Shown piece after piece: positions 1-7,880 of a stretch of DNA of 29,056 bases. The stretch is taken from NCBI GenBank assembly GCA_910583945.1, contig CAJTYF010000017.1, positions 1 to 29,056 of the forward strand. Reading direction: 5' to 3'. The DNA is from an uncultured Bacilli bacterium (GTDB taxonomy: Bacteria; Bacillota_I; Bacilli_A; RF39; UBA660). Position 1 is the first letter of the stretch; every line of letters starts with the position of its first letter. The notes under the pieces were generated by a model. The model saw only the letters and a program-made list of their open reading frames with translations, was not told the origin of the DNA and searched no databases. The position numbers and the translations under genes were made by a program.

Positions 1-53
1 ATATGAAGATACTATTTTCTAAAGATGTTATTAATAAATAGTGCATAATATAA

Positions 54-191
54 GCACTTAACACTGTTGTGGCACCTCCTCGAATGTTGATTGCTTTTTT
101 AGAAAATAATTTATGTGCAGATGGTAGTGTAAAAATTCCAAAAGTTCTACAACCTTATATGGGAGGAAAAGAAAAACTTGAAAGAGAATAA
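54..191 (+). pseudogene. serS: Remnant of the 3' end of a seryl-tRNA synthetase gene
   Basis: This frame reads a typical SerRS C-terminus: an ALNTVVAPPRMLIAFLEN-like stretch, then DGSVKIPKVLQPYMGG and a short Lys/Glu tail ending at TAA 189-191. In intact SerRS the first part reads roughly TLNGS-x-AVPR and holds the class II motif 3 arginine. Directly upstream the frame meets a stop (TAA 51-53), and none of the three forward frames in bases 1-50 continues the SerRS sequence. I therefore read this as a decayed fragment and not a gene cut by the window edge. An intact serS would have to exist elsewhere. An assembly error upstream is the main alternative. Confidence 0.6.
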
Positions 192-495
192 AAAAACAAT
201 TTGTTTTAGTCTCCTTTTGTTTTTAAGTTTGATTGTCTTTATTTCGCAGGTTTTTGTTTTTCAAAAGCCAGATGTCGTATTGGGCTTTCTTGTTTGTGTT
301 AGTAGTATTGATGGATGTTCTATTTTTTTTGACGCCATAAAAATAATCATTAATAATCTTACTGTACTTGAAACGAATCAAAGTCAATCAATTGAATTCA
401 TAATAAAAATCACATATTATTCTCGTAATTTGACAAATAAGTTTAAAAATGCTATACTGTTTAGGTATTTTTTGAAAGGGGTTTTAAAAGAATGA
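178..495 (+). CDS. Doubtful small membrane protein ORF
   Basis: This 105-codon ORF begins with TTG inside the serS remnant and ends in an ATGA overlap with the next gene. It encodes one clear hydrophobic segment (residues about 8-28) and a second weaker one (about 33-60), with a Lys/Arg-rich end. The apparent Shine-Dalgarno sequence is part of the old serS coding sequence (the MGGKE codons). A near-consensus promoter for the downstream gene lies inside the ORF at 430-458, which argues against it being coding there. I see no family signature. If it is not a gene, 192-429 holds nothing else I can support. Confidence 0.2.
   Translation: MKENKKTICFSLLLFLSLIVFISQVFVFQKPDVVLGFLVCVSSIDGCSIFFDAIKIIINNLTVLETNQSQSIEFIIKITYYSRNLTNKFKNAILFRYFLKGVLKE
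430..458 (+). promoter_or_regulatory. Sigma-A promoter for the HD-like gene
   Basis: TTGACA (430-435), 17-bp spacer, TATACT (453-458). Predicted transcription start near 465, about 27 bases before the ATG at 492. Confidence 0.8.
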
Positions 496-1139
496 AAGGG
501 AATGGATTTTCTTATGATAAGATAGGTTTGCCTGTTTTACCTAAACAAACAGTGGATTATTCGATGATACCCGTTTTAAATCGATATGCTCCGTTTGTAC
601 GTTTGCAATTACTTCCAATGACACCACTTGAAAGAGCAGAGTTTGTTCTTATAGATGCTTATAACAAAGGTTATGATGAAAAATCAGCAGAGGATAAACA
701 AAAGATTAATCATGCTATTCGTGTGAGTGAATGTTTAGGAACAGATGAAGAAAAAATAGTAGCTTTATTTCATGAAGGACCAGAAGAAGGTATTATTGAC
801 TTAGAAGAACTTCGTGATTTTGGGCTTTCTATAGAAGGGTTAAATGCCATAGAGGCATTAACAAGCGATGAAAAACGTTATCCTAAATATTCCGATTTTA
901 TAAATGCGTTAATTGAATCAAAAAATTTAATTGCTTTAAAAGTTAAAAAAGCATCTTTACTTGACAAAAATGCCCAAATTTTACAGAATTCAAATTTAGA
1001 AGAAGAGGAAAAAGTTGAAATTATAAAAAAGAGGGAAATTTATCTTCGAAAAATTGATTTAGCAATTAAAAAAATTCAATTAGAAAACTTAAATGAGCAA
1101 ATTGCTTTACAAGAAGCCGAATTCAATCATAGTCTTTAA
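492..1139 (+). CDS. RelA/SpoT-like HD-domain protein with degenerate metal site
   Basis: The 215-aa protein resembles the HD half of (p)ppGpp hydrolases and small stand-alone HD proteins. It has KINHAIRVSECL around His74, ALFHEG around residues 91-96 where the family usually has LLHD, an EELRDFGLSIEGLNAIEALT segment, and VKKASLLDKN near 151-160, which resembles the family's K-x-ADLL-D-N motif. The central HD is therefore HE (His94-Glu95). There is no synthetase domain. Residues about 160-215 form a charged, probably helical or coiled-coil tail. The start is supported by the promoter at 430-458, and a terminator overlaps the stop codon, so it is probably monocistronic. A hydrolase role is inferred; the altered HD pair could mean reduced or different activity. 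Confidence 0.6.
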   Translation: MKGNGFSYDKIGLPVLPKQTVDYSMIPVLNRYAPFVRLQLLPMTPLERAEFVLIDAYNKGYDEKSAEDKQKINHAIRVSECLGTDEEKIVALFHEGPEEGIIDLEELRDFGLSIEGLNAIEALTSDEKRYPKYSDFINALIESKNLIALKVKKASLLDKNAQILQNSNLEEEEKVEIIKKREIYLRKIDLAIKKIQLENLNEQIALQEAEFNHSL

Positions 1140-1164
1140 TTTTTATTAAATTAAAGATTTTTTT
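1133..1164 (+). terminator. Rho-independent terminator after the HD-like gene
   Basis: Perfect 8-bp inverted repeat TCTTTAAT (1133-1140) and ATTAAAGA (1150-1157), followed by seven T's. It overlaps the stop codon at 1137-1139. The stem is AT-rich. Confidence 0.7.
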
Positions 1165-1191
1165 GACTTTTGTGTAGATGTTTTGTAGAAT
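1163..1191 (+). promoter_or_regulatory. Sigma-A promoter for the 1214 gene
   Basis: TTGACT (1163-1168), 17-bp spacer, TAGAAT (1186-1191). It places transcription start near 1198, so the in-frame ATG at 1178 would not be transcribed and ATG 1214 is the start. Confidence 0.65.
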
Positions 1192-1213
1192 AGTTAAAAC
1201 TGATGGGGGATTT

Positions 1214-2122
1214 ATGGAAAAAGAATTGATAGATAAATTATTGAAACTTGCTGAAGATGTTGCGGATGTTTATCAAAAAATTATGGTGGCAGAAGTCCAT
1301 CATCAAGCAAGAGAAGTTAACGTGTATCAAAATCAATTAAATTTTATTTTAGATTTTGAAAATAGTCTTTATAAGAGAATAAATGAGCATAATGTTGAAG
1401 AATATAAGGAATATTTAGAAAAAATTTGTCCAGATATTACTTTAGATATTTTAAATGCTTTGTTTTGCAGTCTATATTTTTCAAAAAACTTGCGTGTTTA
1501 TTCCCGTTTGTGTTTTCTTAGGGATTCCTATTACATGTCTAATGAAACTACTACCAAAGATTATATTCAAATTTGTGCTTATAATTTTTTAGAGAAAAAA
1601 AGTTTAAGTTCTTCGGCTTTATTATTTTTAGATTCTTTTATCAAAGAAAACAATCCTTTTAAAGAATATATTCGTGTTAAATATAACCTTATATATTCTT
1701 TTTATGAAGCCTTTTTAGTACAAGAAGATTTTAAAGAACAAGGAAAGTATGCTTTGTATCCGAAGCAAAATGTTCTTGTTTTTTATGGTTTTCAGCCTGA
1801 AGCGTTTTATGTCAGTTTATCTAGAGATGCTTCTTATATTATTGAAGGTATATGTGATGATATTGAAGATAGAAGTTTTGAAGAGTTTGAATCTGATATA
1901 GATTTTGGCGAGTTTGAAAAATGTACATTATCGCTTGTTATCCGTGTATTTAGTTTTCTCATTCAATCCTATGAAATATTAGAATATGTAAAAACAAGAT
2001 TGTCTAACAGTATTCCTCATGTTCATCCGAAAGTAGCTTTTGTTTATCAGGATTTACTTGATTATTTGGAGACAGATTTTCTATTAAAACAAAATAGTGA
2101 AGAAGAACATTTAAGTCTTTAA
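1214..2122 (+). CDS. Hypothetical protein, mostly helical
   Basis: A 302-aa protein I do not recognise. I chose ATG 1214 over the in-frame ATG 1178 because a GGGGGA ribosome binding site precedes it and because the promoter lies between the two. It is rich in Leu, Phe, Tyr, Glu and Lys and looks mostly helical. It has no signal peptide, no convincing membrane segment and no obvious catalytic motif. A His-containing segment (AEVHHQAREV) lies near the N-terminus and an acidic stretch near residues 220-235. It sits between an HD-like gene and miaB, each with its own promoter, so context gives no functional hint. Confidence 0.75.
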   Translation: MEKELIDKLLKLAEDVADVYQKIMVAEVHHQAREVNVYQNQLNFILDFENSLYKRINEHNVEEYKEYLEKICPDITLDILNALFCSLYFSKNLRVYSRLCFLRDSYYMSNETTTKDYIQICAYNFLEKKSLSSSALLFLDSFIKENNPFKEYIRVKYNLIYSFYEAFLVQEDFKEQGKYALYPKQNVLVFYGFQPEAFYVSLSRDASYIIEGICDDIEDRSFEEFESDIDFGEFEKCTLSLVIRVFSFLIQSYEILEYVKTRLSNSIPHVHPKVAFVYQDLLDYLETDFLLKQNSEEEHLSL

Positions 2123-2147
2123 CAAAAGGGACCTCTTATGTTATAAT
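2119..2147 (+). promoter_or_regulatory. Sigma-A promoter for miaB
   Basis: TTAACA (2119-2124), 17-bp spacer, TATAAT (2142-2147). Predicted transcription start near 2154, which excludes the ATG at 2153 as miaB start. Confidence 0.75.
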
Positions 2148-2170
2148 AACTCATGAGAGGAGTACATCTT

Positions 2171-3571
2171 ATGCATTATCCAGATTTAAAAATGGCAAGA
2201 ATTAGAACCGATAAAAAAGTAGAAATAAAAAATGTTTCTTATGATTTTGACCCTTCTTTTCAAGGAAAAAAATATTTTCTAAAGACGTATGGTTGTCAAA
2301 TGAATCTTCATGATTCAGAGGAAATTCGTGGATATTTAGAACAGTTAGGCTATACGAAAACAAATGAATTAAGTGAAAGTGATTTAGTAGTTTTAAATAC
2401 ATGCGCAATTCGGGAAAATGCTCATGATAAGGTATTTGGTTATTTGGGAAGATGTAAACATTTAAAAAGAGAGAAGCCTGATTTAATTATTGCTCTTGGG
2501 GGCTGTATGGCACAAGAAGAAAATGTTGTTACTGAAATTAAAAATAAACATCCTTATGTGGATATTGTTTTTGGCACCCATAATATTAGTGATTTACCAA
2601 AACTTATTCTAGAACATACTGAAAAACAAAATATCGAAGTCTATAGTATTGAGGGCGATGTTTACGAAAATATAAAGTATAGTCGAGATTCAAAGTATTG
2701 TGCGTGGGTCAATATTATGTATGGTTGTGATAAGTTTTGTACCTATTGTATTGTCCCCTTTACAAGAGGGCGTCAAAGAAGTCGATTGATGGAAAATATT
2801 TTAGAAGAAGTTAGTGGTTTAAAGAATAAAGGCTATCAAGAAATTACCTTGCTTGGTCAAAATGTAAATGCTTATGGAAAAGATTTAAATTTAGGGTATG
2901 ATTTTAAAGATTTATTAGAAAGTGTTGCGAAGATAGGAATTCCTAGAATACGTTTTGTTACGAGTCATCCTTGGGATTTTACGGATGAAATGATAGATGT
3001 GATTGGGAAGTATCGAAATATTATGCCTTATGTGCATTTACCGCTTCAATCAGGAAGTAATCGGATTTTAAAATTAATGGGAAGAAGATATACGAAAGAG
3101 GAATATATCACTTTATTTAAAAAGATTAAGGAAAGTATTCCAAATGTGAGCATTACTACGGATATTATTGTCGGTTTTCCGAATGAAACAGAAAGTGATT
3201 TTTTAGATACTTTAGAAGTGGTAAATACTTGTAAATTTGATTCCGCTTTTACTTTTATTTATAGTCCAAGAGAAGGAACACCCGCCAGTAAAATAGAAGA
3301 TTCTGTATCTTTAGAAGAAAAAGAGGAAAGGCTTCAAAGATTAAACCAATTAGTCAATCAATATTCTTTGGAACATAATCAAGAGTTAGAAGGAAAAATT
3401 GTTTCCGTATTGGTTATAGGAATAAATGAAAAGGATCATAATAAAATATATGGATATACAGAAAATATGAAATTAGTGAATTTCTTTGGTGAGGAAGACT
3501 TGATTGGTCAAATTATTGATGTTAAAATAACTGTAGCAAAAAGTTTTAGTTTAGACGGGGAAGCGATTTAA
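2171..3571 (+). CDS. miaB: tRNA-2-methylthio-N6-dimethylallyladenosine synthase
   Basis: MiaB is a radical-SAM methylthiotransferase that adds the 2-methylthio group to i6A37 of tRNAs reading UNN codons. The 466-aa protein has the three-part family layout. An N-terminal domain carries Cys42 (KTYGCQMN), Cys78 (LNTCAIRE) and Cys112 (GGCMAQ) for the auxiliary 4Fe-4S cluster. The radical-SAM core carries C-x3-C-x2-C at 186, 190 and 193 (GCDKFCTYC), then QSGSNRILKLMGRRYT. A C-terminal TRAM domain follows. ATG 2171 has an AGGAG site 8 bases upstream, and the promoter excludes ATG 2153. Its stop overlaps the next start (TAATG at 3569-3573), suggesting translational coupling to the transporter gene. 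Length and motifs are normal for the family. Confidence 0.95.
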   Translation: MHYPDLKMARIRTDKKVEIKNVSYDFDPSFQGKKYFLKTYGCQMNLHDSEEIRGYLEQLGYTKTNELSESDLVVLNTCAIRENAHDKVFGYLGRCKHLKREKPDLIIALGGCMAQEENVVTEIKNKHPYVDIVFGTHNISDLPKLILEHTEKQNIEVYSIEGDVYENIKYSRDSKYCAWVNIMYGCDKFCTYCIVPFTRGRQRSRLMENILEEVSGLKNKGYQEITLLGQNVNAYGKDLNLGYDFKDLLESVAKIGIPRIRFVTSHPWDFTDEMIDVIGKYRNIMPYVHLPLQSGSNRILKLMGRRYTKEEYITLFKKIKESIPNVSITTDIIVGFPNETESDFLDTLEVVNTCKFDSAFTFIYSPREGTPASKIEDSVSLEEKEERLQRLNQLVNQYSLEHNQELEGKIVSVLVIGINEKDHNKIYGYTENMKLVNFFGEEDLIGQIIDVKITVAKSFSLDGEAI

Positions 3572-4707
3572 TGGAAAAGAAAAGTAAGGAAGAACTAAAT
3601 GTGAAAAATTTAAATGAAGTGGTTAGTTTATCGAGTAAGATTTTACATGTGTTATACATTGCTATGATTATTGGCTGCATTTTTTTAGGCACCCTTTTGA
3701 TTAAAGAATGGGGGATTTTAACTTTTGTTTTAAGTTTGCTCAAGGTTTTAGCTCCTTTGTTTATTGGCTTTGTGATTGCTTGGCTTTTTAATCCTTTGGT
3801 TAAAAAATTAGAGAGTAAAGGGCTTTCAAGAACCATGGGGGCGATTCTTGTTTATGCGGTGTTTTTAGTAATTGTTTTTATTTTCTTACGTGTTTTAGTA
3901 CCCACGGTGTATACTCAAGTTAATGAACTTGTTTCAAATTTACCAGCCATCTTTAGTGAATTTAAAGTAGGCTTGAATGATTTCTTTGCACGATTCTCAC
4001 ATGTCGAAGGTATTGATATTCAATCCATACAAAATAATCTTTTAAATACGATTGAAGTGGCTTTTAAAAACTTTACAACTACAGCACCAACGGTTATTTT
4101 AAATCTTGTGGTTAATTTATTTTCTAGTTTAGTTACGATTGGTTTAGGTATGTTTATCGGTCTTTATATGTTGTTTGATTTTGATTCAATTAGTAAACAT
4201 TTTTTGAATATGTTACCAAAAAGAAAGCAATTTGAAGCCAGTGTTCTTCTTAATAATATTGGAGGAGAGGTAAGAAAGAGTGTAAATGGAACCCTTCTTG
4301 TTGCTACAATGGTTTTCATTTGCGATTCGATTGGATTTATGGTGGTAGGTCTTCAAGCCCCTGTGTTATTTGGACTTCTTTGTGGAATTACCGATTTAAT
4401 TCCTTATGTTGGACCTTATATTGGTGGGGCTATTGCCGTGGTGATTGGATTTAGTCAAAGTACTTTTATTGGCGTGATGACTTTAATTATTTGTGTAGTG
4501 GTACAGTGTGTCGAAAACTTTATTTTACAACCAATTGTAATGAGTAAAACGATGAAATTACACCCAGTAACCATTATGATTGGTTTACTTGTGTTTGAAC
4601 ATTTCTTTGGGATTTTAGGAATGATTTTAGCTACTCCTTGTATTGCTTTATTAAAAGTCATTTGGGAATTTATTACGGCGAAATATCCAAATTTAAAGAT
4701 GGAATAG
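3571..4707 (+). CDS. AI-2E family transporter (UPF0118-type permease)
   Basis: A 378-aa multi-pass membrane protein of the AI-2E/UPF0118 family. It has two hydrophobic segments near residues 25-75, a third near 88-112, a long amphipathic stretch (about 115-175) and a C-terminal cluster of helices. The C-terminal part has the typical family features LFGLLCGITDLIPYVGPYIG and FILQPIVMSKTMKLHPV. Family members have been linked to autoinducer-2 export, Na+/H+ antiport and other transport, so the substrate cannot be named here. The ATG overlaps the miaB stop and the gene probably shares the miaB transcript. The Nudix gene follows after 30 bases. Confidence 0.85.
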   Translation: MEKKSKEELNVKNLNEVVSLSSKILHVLYIAMIIGCIFLGTLLIKEWGILTFVLSLLKVLAPLFIGFVIAWLFNPLVKKLESKGLSRTMGAILVYAVFLVIVFIFLRVLVPTVYTQVNELVSNLPAIFSEFKVGLNDFFARFSHVEGIDIQSIQNNLLNTIEVAFKNFTTTAPTVILNLVVNLFSSLVTIGLGMFIGLYMLFDFDSISKHFLNMLPKRKQFEASVLLNNIGGEVRKSVNGTLLVATMVFICDSIGFMVVGLQAPVLFGLLCGITDLIPYVGPYIGGAIAVVIGFSQSTFIGVMTLIICVVVQCVENFILQPIVMSKTMKLHPVTIMIGLLVFEHFFGILGMILATPCIALLKVIWEFITAKYPNLKME

Positions 4708-4737
4708 AGTTTGTTTAAATATAGAAAAGGAATATTT

Positions 4738-5286
4738 ATGAAAGAAGAATTATTGGATGTTTTAGATGAGAATGGTGTCAAGACGGGCGAAGTTTTACCT
4801 CGAAGTGAAGTGCATAAAAAAGGCTTGTGGCATCGAGCTATTGTGGTAGCTATTGTTAATGATGAAAATAAGATTCTATTACAGCAACGTTCTATGAATA
4901 AAGAAAAGAATGCAGGATGGTGGGATATTTCTGTAGCAGGACATTTATCAAGTGGACAAGATTCTTTAGCGGGAGCCAATCGAGAGATTAGTGAAGAAGT
5001 AAGTGTTAATTTAGGATTTTCGGTGAAAGTAAAAGATTTTCGTTTTATGACTTCTTTCCGAAAGATTCAAGAAATATCAGAAAATTTTATCGAAAGACAG
5101 TTTTATGATTTCTTTATTTTGAGACAAGAAGGTTTAACGGATGAAAATATTAAAATGCAAGAAAGCGAAGTGCAAGCCATAAAGTTTGTCACAGTTCAAG
5201 AATTAGATGAATTAAGAAAAAACAATCTATTAGTTGAAAGAGAAGAAGTTTATAGTGTTCTTATAGAGTATTTGTTCCGTTTGTAA
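4738..5286 (+). CDS. Nudix hydrolase, IPP-isomerase-like subgroup
   Basis: A 182-aa protein of the Nudix subgroup related to isopentenyl-diphosphate isomerase and YfcD. The N-terminal LDENGVKTGEVLPRSEVHKKG, then LWHRAIVVAIVN, are characteristic of it. The Nudix box begins at Gly68 and carries REISEE at 82-87, keeping the metal-binding glutamates. The first Glu of the consensus (G-x5-E) is Gln74 and the late Gly is Ser. The likely activity is hydrolysis of a nucleoside diphosphate derivative; isomerase activity is possible but less likely. I use ATG 4738, with AAAGG seven bases upstream, not the in-frame TTG at 4711. It lies at the end of the miaB transcript, just before the alanine T-box leader. 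Confidence 0.8.
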   Translation: MKEELLDVLDENGVKTGEVLPRSEVHKKGLWHRAIVVAIVNDENKILLQQRSMNKEKNAGWWDISVAGHLSSGQDSLAGANREISEEVSVNLGFSVKVKDFRFMTSFRKIQEISENFIERQFYDFFILRQEGLTDENIKMQESEVQAIKFVTVQELDELRKNNLLVEREEVYSVLIEYLFRL

Positions 5287-5299
5287 TATTAGTTAATCG

Positions 5300-5475
5300 T
5301 CGATTTTAAGAGAGTTTCTTTAGGTATTTAAAGAGAGTTTGTGGTGGTGAAAGCAAACAATACTGATGGAAATGGTGCTGCTTAAAGGAGATTAAAAGGG
5401 TAATTCCCGTTATCAATTAAAATTAAGTAAACTAAAGGATGGTACCGCAGAATTGCTCCTTATATGAGTATTTTT
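5300..5475 (+). promoter_or_regulatory. T-box leader, probable specifier GCU (Ala)
   Basis: The leader has the conserved T-box core GGATGGTACCGCAG (5437-5450), the stem I AGAGAG element, a GGTGAAAG bulge region and a stem III region ending TTCCCGTTATC. The likely specifier is GCU in AATGGTGCTGCTTAAAGG, matching alaS downstream. The antiterminator pairs AAGGA (5435-5439) with TCCTT (5457-5461). A competing terminator-like hairpin pairs TGCTC (5454-5458) with GAGTA (5466-5470) and is followed by five T's. The two folds share bases 5457-5458. This terminator stem is only 5 bp with one G-U pair, weak for the class. No promoter is clear. Confidence 0.85.
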
Positions 5476-5499
5476 GTGGTATTTTTTGGTGGTGATGAA

Positions 5500-6033
5500 A
5501 TGAAAATAGTGATTATTGCAGGAAAAGCAGGCGTAGGAAAAAATTATTTAGGAGAGAAAATAAAGAATGTAGCATTACAAGAGGGTTTGCGGGCGATTAC
5601 GACCGAGTTTAGTAAATATATTAAGTTGTATGCGAAAGAAATTTTAAATTATGATGAAAAAAAAGATGAAAAGCCAAGAAGCTTTTTACAAGATACAGGA
5701 AGTTTCTTGCGAGAGTATTTTGGAGAAATGTTTCTTATTAAAAGAATGCTAGAAGATTTTGTCTTGTACCAAAAATTTTGTGATATGGTGATTATTACCG
5801 ATGTAAGACTTATTAAAGAAATTGAAGAAATGAAAGAACGCTATTCGGACGTTTATAGTATTTATGTAAAAAATGATACCTTAGAAAATCATTTGAATGA
5901 AAAAGAAAAGGAACATATAACTGAGATAGAACTTGAAGATTATAGTAAATTTGATAAAATACTTGAGAATAAAACGAAAGAAGAATTAGAAATATACGCA
6001 ACTGAATTTGTACAGAGTTGGAAGGAGAAATAA
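5500..6033 (+). CDS. dNMP-kinase-like P-loop protein
   Basis: A 177-aa P-loop NTPase resembling deoxynucleoside monophosphate kinases. Residues 1-15 hold a beta strand and Walker A loop, GKAGVGKN, in which the usual Ser/Thr after the Lys is Asn. A segment LQDTGSFLREYFGE resembles the LQ-x-GT-x-x-R region of the family, and VIITDVRLIKEIEEMK matches the family pattern VI-x-DVRF-x-x-E. The C-terminal third is highly charged. ATG 5500 with GGTGGTG upstream is preferred to ATG 5464, which lies inside the leader's terminator. It ends two bases before the alaS start, so both are under the alanine T-box. Why a nucleotide kinase would respond to tRNA-Ala charging is unclear. The substrate is inferred from family resemblance only. 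Confidence 0.65.
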   Translation: MKIVIIAGKAGVGKNYLGEKIKNVALQEGLRAITTEFSKYIKLYAKEILNYDEKKDEKPRSFLQDTGSFLREYFGEMFLIKRMLEDFVLYQKFCDMVIITDVRLIKEIEEMKERYSDVYSIYVKNDTLENHLNEKEKEHITEIELEDYSKFDKILENKTKEELEIYATEFVQSWKEK

Positions 6034-6035
6034 AA

Positions 6036-7778
6036 ATGAAGTTAAAAGATTTATATATTGATTTTTTTGTGAGTAAAGGACATAAACAAATACCAAGTGC
6101 ACCAGTAGTTCCAGAGAATGACCCTTCAGTGTTATTTAATACTGCGGGAATGCAACCTTTAATTCCCTTTTTAATGGGAGGGCGTCATCCTTATGGAAAT
6201 CGTTTGTGTGATTATCAAAAATGTATACGTACTAATGATTTAGAGGAAGTGGGCGATAGTACCCATCACACTTTTTTTGAACAATTAGGAAATTGGAGTT
6301 TAGGCGATTATTTTAAACAAGAAGCGATTGAATGGAGTTTTGAGTTTATAACAGAAGTTCTTCATATGCCCATTGAAAGACTTGCAGTGACGGTTTATGG
6401 AGGAAGTGAGACAATACATTCTGATGAAGAGAGTTATAATAAATGGTTAAGTTTAGGTATTCCTGAAACTCGAATTGCTAAAACGATTGATGATAATTTT
6501 TGGATTGCTGGGGAGTCTGGACCTTGTGGCCCTGATACGGAAATGTTTTATTTTCGCAGTGATGATGAAATTCCAGAAGCATTTGATCCAGAAGATGATC
6601 GTTGGGTTGAATTTTGGAATGACGTTTTTATGGAATTTTATAAAGATAGTGAGGGCAATATTAGTGAACTCCCTAAGAAAAATGTGGATACTGGTATGGG
6701 TGTTGAACGAACCGTTGCTATTTTAGAGGGTGTAGATGATAATTATAAATCAAGTATATGGAAAGAGGTTATTGATTTAATTGCGTCTATTTCAGGATTA
6801 TCTTATGAAGGAAATGAAAGAAGTATGCGTATCATTGCTGATCACGTACGAACAGCTGTATTTATAAGTGCGGATCCAACAGGAATTAAACCTAGTAATA
6901 CGGATCAAGGTTATATTTTAAGAAGATTGATACGAAGAGCCATTCGTCATGCTAAAAAGTTAGGAATTGATGTCGAAAGTGAATTTTTAAGTGAGATTGC
7001 CAAAGTCATTATCAATCAATATAAAGATTACTATGAAGAGTTAGTTCAAAATGAACAAGTGGTTTATGATTGTCTACATGATGAAAAAGAAAGATTTAAT
7101 AAAACTTTGGAGCATGGTTTAAAAGAGTTTGAACGTGTTGTTAAAAAGGGTGAAGATATAGATGGAGAAAATGCTTTTCACCTTTATGATACGTATGGGT
7201 TTCCTATTGAATTAACCATGGAACTTGCGGAAGAACGGGGATTAAAAGTAGATATCGAGGGATTTAATGAAAAATTTCGTGCCCATCAAGAGTTATCTAG
7301 AACGGCTTCTAGTGGGAAGTTTAAAGGTGGTCTTGCAGGTAATAGTGAAATAGAAACTAAGTATCATACTGCTACGCATCTTTTAAATGCAGCGCTTAAG
7401 ATCGTGGTTGGACCTGATGTTCACCAAAAGGGAAGTAATATAACAGTCGAGCGCATGCGTTTTGATTTTAGTAGTGATCATAAATTGAGTGATGAAGAAA
7501 AGAAGCAAGTTGAAGAGTTAGTGAATGGTTGGATTAAAGAAGGACTCGAAGTAAGTGTTTCTGAAATGAGTAAAGAGAGTGCCATAAAGTCAGGTGCAGA
7601 ATGTATGTTTATTGAAAAATATCCTGATGTTGTAACGGTTTATAGTATAGGGAATGTTTCTCGTGAACTTTGTGGTGGTCCTCATGTTAAGAATACAAGT
7701 GAACTTGGAACGTTTAGAATCAAAAAAGAGGAAGCGAGTAGTGCTGGAGTGAGAAGAATAAAGGCTGTTTTAGAGTAA
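6036..7778 (+). CDS. alaS: Alanine--tRNA ligase, compact form without beta-barrel and C-Ala domains
   Basis: This charges tRNA-Ala and probably edits mischarged Ser/Gly. The catalytic core has TNDLEEVGD followed by THHTFFEQLGNWSLGDYF (motif 2) and DTGMGVERT (motif 3), then the tRNA-recognition region with GYILRRLIRRAIRHAKKLG and a YDTYGFPIELT segment. The editing domain keeps its zinc ligands: His444 and His448 in HTATHLL, and Cys546 and His550 in CGGPH. At 580 aa it is about 300 residues shorter than usual AlaRS. The roughly 100-residue beta-barrel between the tRNA-recognition and editing regions is reduced to a short linker, and the protein ends at SAGVRRIKAVLE, so the DHHA1/C-Ala domain is absent. 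ATG 6036 has AAGGAG eight bases upstream and follows the kinase stop by two bases. Compact AlaRS of this type are known in some small-genome bacteria. Confidence 0.9.
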   Translation: MKLKDLYIDFFVSKGHKQIPSAPVVPENDPSVLFNTAGMQPLIPFLMGGRHPYGNRLCDYQKCIRTNDLEEVGDSTHHTFFEQLGNWSLGDYFKQEAIEWSFEFITEVLHMPIERLAVTVYGGSETIHSDEESYNKWLSLGIPETRIAKTIDDNFWIAGESGPCGPDTEMFYFRSDDEIPEAFDPEDDRWVEFWNDVFMEFYKDSEGNISELPKKNVDTGMGVERTVAILEGVDDNYKSSIWKEVIDLIASISGLSYEGNERSMRIIADHVRTAVFISADPTGIKPSNTDQGYILRRLIRRAIRHAKKLGIDVESEFLSEIAKVIINQYKDYYEELVQNEQVVYDCLHDEKERFNKTLEHGLKEFERVVKKGEDIDGENAFHLYDTYGFPIELTMELAEERGLKVDIEGFNEKFRAHQELSRTASSGKFKGGLAGNSEIETKYHTATHLLNAALKIVVGPDVHQKGSNITVERMRFDFSSDHKLSDEEKKQVEELVNGWIKEGLEVSVSEMSKESAIKSGAECMFIEKYPDVVTVYSIGNVSRELCGGPHVKNTSELGTFRIKKEEASSAGVRRIKAVLE

Positions 7779-7828
7779 AATCTTAATTTTTTCAAAAACA
7801 TAGAAAAAGAATTGAAAGAAAGTGATTG

Positions 7829-7856
7829 TTGACATTTTCCTTTTTTTCATTATAAT
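7829..7856 (+). promoter_or_regulatory. Sigma-A promoter for the 7881 gene
   Basis: TTGACA (7829-7834), 16-bp spacer, TATAAT (7851-7856). AGGGAGGAATT follows as ribosome binding site before ATG 7881. Confidence 0.8.
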
Positions 7857-7880
7857 AAAACTACTTTTTAGGGAGGAATT

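Noticed and set aside
1178..1213. ATG 1178 as start of the 1214 gene
   Set aside because: It lies within the predicted promoter and lacks a ribosome binding site.
4455..4979. 174-codon minus-strand ORF
   Set aside because: It lies across the plus-strand transporter and Nudix genes, whose proteins are clearly conserved, and it has no recognisable domain.
6475..6726. 83-codon plus-strand ORF inside alaS
   Set aside because: It is in another frame of a strongly conserved part of alaS and has no ribosome binding site.
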